From: Leptothrix sp. (in: b-proteobacteria)
GTDB lineage: Bacteria; Pseudomonadota; Gammaproteobacteria; Burkholderiales; Burkholderiaceae_C
Length of the DNA stretch: 64,000 nt
Direction: 5' to 3'
Assembly (NCBI GenBank): GCA_013822265.1
Contig: PNKD01000001.1
Location: forward strand, 1-64,000
Of this stretch, positions 60,246 to 64,000 are shown one piece after another (position 1 is the first letter of the stretch; the number at the start of each line of letters is the position of its first letter). Below the pieces are notes generated by a model, which searched no databases, was not told the origin of the DNA, and was given only the letters and a program-made list of their open reading frames with translations. Both the position numbers and the translations under genes were made by a program.

Positions 60246-63200
60246 ATGCAACGCATCCTGGCCCTCATCGTTTCGACCTGGCTCACCCTGTTGGCTGCCT
60301 GCGGCGGCAGTGGTGACACCAGTCCCCCCTTGTCCGAGCCGCGCGCCGCCGGCCTGGCCGTGCTGGGCACGGCCGGCGGCCGCGTGCTCGGCGTCGACGG
60401 TGCCTCGGTCGAGGTGCCGGCCGGCGCGCTGCGCGGCGACGCCAGCGTCAGCATCGCGCGCGACGACACCGGCGCGCCGCCGCTGCCGTCGCGGTTCGTC
60501 CCCGCCAGCAGCACCTTCGCCGTCACGCCGCACGGCCAGAACTTCGGCCAGCCGGTGACGGTGCGCATCCCCTACGACGCATCGGCGCTGCGCGCCGACC
60601 AGCGCCCGGCGGTGATGAAGGGCATGCCCGGCCAGCGCTGGCAGCTGCTGCTGGACGCCGTGGACGAAGGCGGCACGGTCGCGGTACAGGTGCAGAGCCT
60701 GTCGTACTTCGTCGTCGTGCCGGTGCCGCGCACGGGCTTCTTCTTGCCGCTGCCACCGGCCCAGCCCGACCCGACCGTGGCCGTGGTGACAGCGCAGTTG
60801 CAGAACGCCTGGAACACGCTGCCGCTGACCGGCAACCCCGCCCGCCTGGTGCTGCAACAGGCCGCCGACGACCCGGCGCAAGTGCGCGTGAACGTGCGCA
60901 TCGGCAGCCAGTCGGCTTTGGCACAAAGCTGCCGCGGCCAGTTCTCGGTTACCAGCGAAACCACCAGCGCCGTCATCTACCGCCTGCCCAGCGACGGCAA
61001 CGCCGGCGGCATCAACCGTGTCGCCGCCGACCCGGCGTCCCTGCGTGGCAACCGCCTCGCCGCTTACGTGCCGAACGAAGCCGACTGGCTGACCTGGGGC
61101 GACGTGGCCACCCCCATCGCCTTGGACACCACCTACACCTCCACCGAGACGGTGAACGCCGCGCTGAGCCAGTGGAACCCGCCCGCCCCCGACCCGTGGA
61201 CCGGCGTGCCGACCACCGACCTGCCCGGCAACGCGGTGGTCGACAGCTGGGCGACGATGCAGCGGCTGGCGCTGTTCTGCAGCGAAGGCTGGAACGGCTG
61301 GGAGATTCCGATCTCCGCCCAGGCCCTGCTGGTGGCGCGCGGTTTTGCCATCGACGACCTGCTGATCACCGCGCACCCGCCGGCGACGTTGAACCGCCTG
61401 CCCGGGCAGCTGGTGAATCAGCGCGCCGGGTGGGTGTCGCCGGTGCCCGCGTTCTCGATCTGGCAGCAGCGCGCGCGCGGTGCCAGCCTGTGGGCCGCGG
61501 TGCCGCCGCCGCAGTACGTCACGCTCGAGTTCCCGCCCGGCATCTGGCAGGTAGAGAGCAGCACCGGCGGCGACCTGTACGGCACCGCCCGCACCACCGA
61601 CGACGGCACCATCTACCGGCTGCGCGTGTGCACCAGCACGTTGCCGGTGCGCTGCGCCTACAGCCGCGAAATGCAGCTGCGCGTGTCGAGCAACTTCCCG
61701 CCGCCGGTCATCACCACGCAACCGCTCGGGCGTGTCTACAACGTCGGGCAGATGGTCGACATGACCGTCGCCTACCGCGGCCTGCCGCTGCCCACGGGCG
61801 TGGTCTGGCAGACCCGCATGGCCGACAGCGAGTCCTGGGCCGACGTGGGCGCCGGCTATCGCAGCGGCACGCCGGCCTACATCCGCCCGGGCGACGAGTC
61901 GGCGACCGACCGCCTCAGCGCCTTGCAGCCGCTGACGCTGGCCGACCGCGGGCGCCAGTTCCGCGCCACCTACACCACGGTGGCCGGCACGGCGACGAGT
62001 GATGCCGCCACGATCCAGATCACGACCGGCCAGGCACCGCCCGTCTTCACGGCCCAGCCGGCGCCGGCCACGGTCACGAGCGGCAGCGCGGTGCTTTTCG
62101 CCACCGCGGTCAGCGGCGCGCAGCCGATGTCCTACCAGTGGACCTTCAACGGCGTACGCATCCCCGGTGCGAATGGCCCGCTGCTGACGCTGAACAGCGT
62201 CAACGCCGCCAACGCCGGCCTGTACCAGCTGGAGGCGAGCAACGTCGAGGCGACCGTGCTCAGCACGGCGGCGCAGCTGACCTTGACGCAGGGCGCGAAC
62301 ACCGGCACGCCGCCGGTCATCACGGGCCAGCCGGCGTCGCTGACGGTGCCCGCGGGCACATCGGCCAGCTTCGCGGTCTCGGCCGGCGCCGGTGCGCTGG
62401 CCTACCAGTGGCAGCGCGACGGCGCCAACATCGCCGGCGCGACCGCCGCCGTCTACACCATCGCCAGCGTGGGTGACGCCGACCGCGGTGCCTATGCGGT
62501 GCTGGTGTCCAACACCAGCGGCGTGGCGGGCAGCCAGGTCGCCCAGCTCAACGTCACCGCCGGCAGCGCACTCGCCGCCCCGACCCTCACCACGGCACCG
62601 GTCGGCCTGGCGGTCCAGATCGGCCAGCCGGCACTGCTGGCGGTGGGCGCCAGCGGCAGCGGGCCGCTGACCTACCGCTGGCGACGCTTCGGCGTCGACG
62701 TGCCCGGCGCTGAATCGCCCGTGCTGCGCATCGCCTCGGCACAAGCCGGCGATGCTGGCGACTACACGGTGACGGTGAGCAACGGGGTCGGCAGCGTGAG
62801 CAGCGACGCCGCGGCTCTGGTGGTGACGCCGGCGCCCGGTGCTCCTGCCATCACCACGCCGCTGGGCAACCGCTCGGTCCCCGAAGGCCAGCGGGCCACG
62901 TTCAGCCTGGCCGTATCCGGCAACCCGACGCCGCAATGCCAGTGGACCCGCAACGGCGTGGCCATCCCAGGGGCCATCGCCTGCATCGGCTACACCACGC
63001 CAGACACCACCAGCGCCGACAACGGCACGCTCTACAACGTGGTCGTCTACAGCCCGGGCGGTGTGGTCTTCGGCAATGGCGCGGTGCTGACCGTGACGCC
63101 AGCCCCGGCCGTGCCCGTCATCACCCAGGACCTGGCCGACGTCACGGCACCCGAAGGCGGCACCGCCACCTTCAGCGTCGGGGCCAGCGCCAACGGGCCG

Positions 63201-64000
63201 CTGTTCCACTACTGGGTTCGCATCGGCGCGCCGACCTCGCCGCTGGGTGGCAGCAACTTCGTCATCGGCCCGCTGCAAGCCAGCGACGACGGCGCGACGG
63301 TGCGCGTGATCGTCTGCAACGGCCCCATCGCCGACAACCGCTGCGTGACCAGCCGCGATGCCAGGCTCACCGTGACCCCTGCCGTCCCCGCCAACGCCCT
63401 CACCGCCACGCAGATCGTCGCCGGCCAGGAATGGAGCATGGTGCTGCGGCCCGATCGCAGCGTGTGGGCCTGGGGTCAGTACGTTCGCAACGACGGCACC
63501 GTGCAGTACGCCAACCTGCTGACGGCCAACCAGGCGCAACGTCCGGTGCGCATGTACCCGACGGTGCTGACCGACGTGCGCGCCATCAGCGGCTGGTTCA
63601 ACGGCTACTGGGCGCTGAAGGGCGAGCCCGGCAGCACGGGCAGCCGCGTGCTGCACTGGGGCCGCGCTTTCGCCGGCTCCGATGGCCGCGGCGGCGACGG
63701 CAACGGCAGCCTCGGCAGTTCGATCCCGCCGCGCGACAACGAAACGGTGCCGGTGGAAGTGCTGGAACGCGTGAACGACGTGCCGCAGCCGGTGGACCGC
63801 GTCTGCGCCATCGCCGGCGGTGGCGAGCAACTCGCCATGATCCGCGCCATCAACAGCAGCGGCGCCACCACCGACTGCAACGCGGGTTCGGCCAAGACCG
63901 TGTGGTTCGTCGGCTCGCTGCTCGCGCGCGGCTACGAGTCCACCGGCGTCGCCTTCGCGATGCCCGGCCTGCCTGTCGATTCCCCGCCGGCGCTCATCTT
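60246..64000 (+). CDS. Large lipoprotein: ZU5-like N-terminus, tandem Ig-like domains, RCC1-like C-terminus (truncated by window end)
   Basis: MQRILALIVSTWLTLLAACGGS lipobox; repeated 'SYQWTFNGVRIPGANGPLLTLNSVNAANAGLYQLEASN'-type Ig units; ATQIVAGQEWSMVLRPDRSVWAWGQY RCC1-like. No stop before the window end, so missing from the ORF track. Confidence 0.85.
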   Translation, partial: MQRILALIVSTWLTLLAACGGSGDTSPPLSEPRAAGLAVLGTAGGRVLGVDGASVEVPAGALRGDASVSIARDDTGAPPLPSRFVPASSTFAVTPHGQNFGQPVTVRIPYDASALRADQRPAVMKGMPGQRWQLLLDAVDEGGTVAVQVQSLSYFVVVPVPRTGFFLPLPPAQPDPTVAVVTAQLQNAWNTLPLTGNPARLVLQQAADDPAQVRVNVRIGSQSALAQSCRGQFSVTSETTSAVIYRLPSDGNAGGINRVAADPASLRGNRLAAYVPNEADWLTWGDVATPIALDTTYTSTETVNAALSQWNPPAPDPWTGVPTTDLPGNAVVDSWATMQRLALFCSEGWNGWEIPISAQALLVARGFAIDDLLITAHPPATLNRLPGQLVNQRAGWVSPVPAFSIWQQRARGASLWAAVPPPQYVTLEFPPGIWQVESSTGGDLYGTARTTDDGTIYRLRVCTSTLPVRCAYSREMQLRVSSNFPPPVITTQPLGRVYNVGQMVDMTVAYRGLPLPTGVVWQTRMADSESWADVGAGYRSGTPAYIRPGDESATDRLSALQPLTLADRGRQFRATYTTVAGTATSDAATIQITTGQAPPVFTAQPAPATVTSGSAVLFATAVSGAQPMSYQWTFNGVRIPGANGPLLTLNSVNAANAGLYQLEASNVEATVLSTAAQLTLTQGANTGTPPVITGQPASLTVPAGTSASFAVSAGAGALAYQWQRDGANIAGATAAVYTIASVGDADRGAYAVLVSNTSGVAGSQVAQLNVTAGSALAAPTLTTAPVGLAVQIGQPALLAVGASGSGPLTYRWRRFGVDVPGAESPVLRIASAQAGDAGDYTVTVSNGVGSVSSDAAALVVTPAPGAPAITTPLGNRSVPEGQRATFSLAVSGNPTPQCQWTRNGVAIPGAIACIGYTTPDTTSADNGTLYNVVVYSPGGVVFGNGAVLTVTPAPAVPVITQDLADVTAPEGGTATFSVGASANGPLFHYWVRIGAPTSPLGGSNFVIGPLQASDDGATVRVIVCNGPIADNRCVTSRDARLTVTPAVPANALTATQIVAGQEWSMVLRPDRSVWAWGQYVRNDGTVQYANLLTANQAQRPVRMYPTVLTDVRAISGWFNGYWALKGEPGSTGSRVLHWGRAFAGSDGRGGDGNGSLGSSIPPRDNETVPVEVLERVNDVPQPVDRVCAIAGGGEQLAMIRAINSSGATTDCNAGSAKTVWFVGSLLARGYESTGVAFAMPGLPVDSPPALI

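Noticed and set aside
60207-63830. 1207-aa minus-strand ORF
   Set aside because: Antisense to the Ig-domain lipoprotein; no recognisable domain and repetitive His/Arg/Ala composition.

Overview
The window is GC-rich and looks like a chromosomal segment from a betaproteobacterium (Burkholderiales-like; inferred from gene content and order only). It spans a dnaA-type replication origin: mnmE-yidC-yidD-rnpA-rpmH read leftward and dnaA-dnaN-gyrB rightward. Left of the origin are an SbtA/P-II-like bicarbonate-transport pair, an SDR, lptC-kdsC-kdsD, a Kef-type antiporter and apt. Right of the origin are: an IS630-type transposase remnant; panE; an AmpG-like MFS, TonB receptor, decayed oligopeptide ABC locus, SxxK serine hydrolase and LD-carboxypeptidase group; purC; a deacylase; a broken Bug-type receptor; mnmA; a cupredoxin plus GGDEF/EAL pair; a nucleoside uptake and salvage cluster (add, BMP-type ABC transporter, cdd, PNP, 5'-nucleotidase, deoA); a soluble histidine kinase with EAL/HDOD/HD-GYP/REC proteins; a two-domain ALDH16-like protein with deoC; a prolyl oligopeptidase; a cupin; a beta-propeller gene remnant; a HAD dehalogenase; and a large Ig/ZU5/RCC1-like lipoprotein running off the right edge. 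The best candidates for a second look are a nested palindromic element at 39466-39677 that shares a module with 18.3 kb, DnaA-box clusters in rnpA and on both sides of dnaA, the HK/EAL/HDOD/HD-GYP/REC cluster, a DppB::DppF deletion chimera, and a 21-bp repeat array inside gyrB. No tRNA, rRNA, CRISPR array or intact mobile element was recognised.
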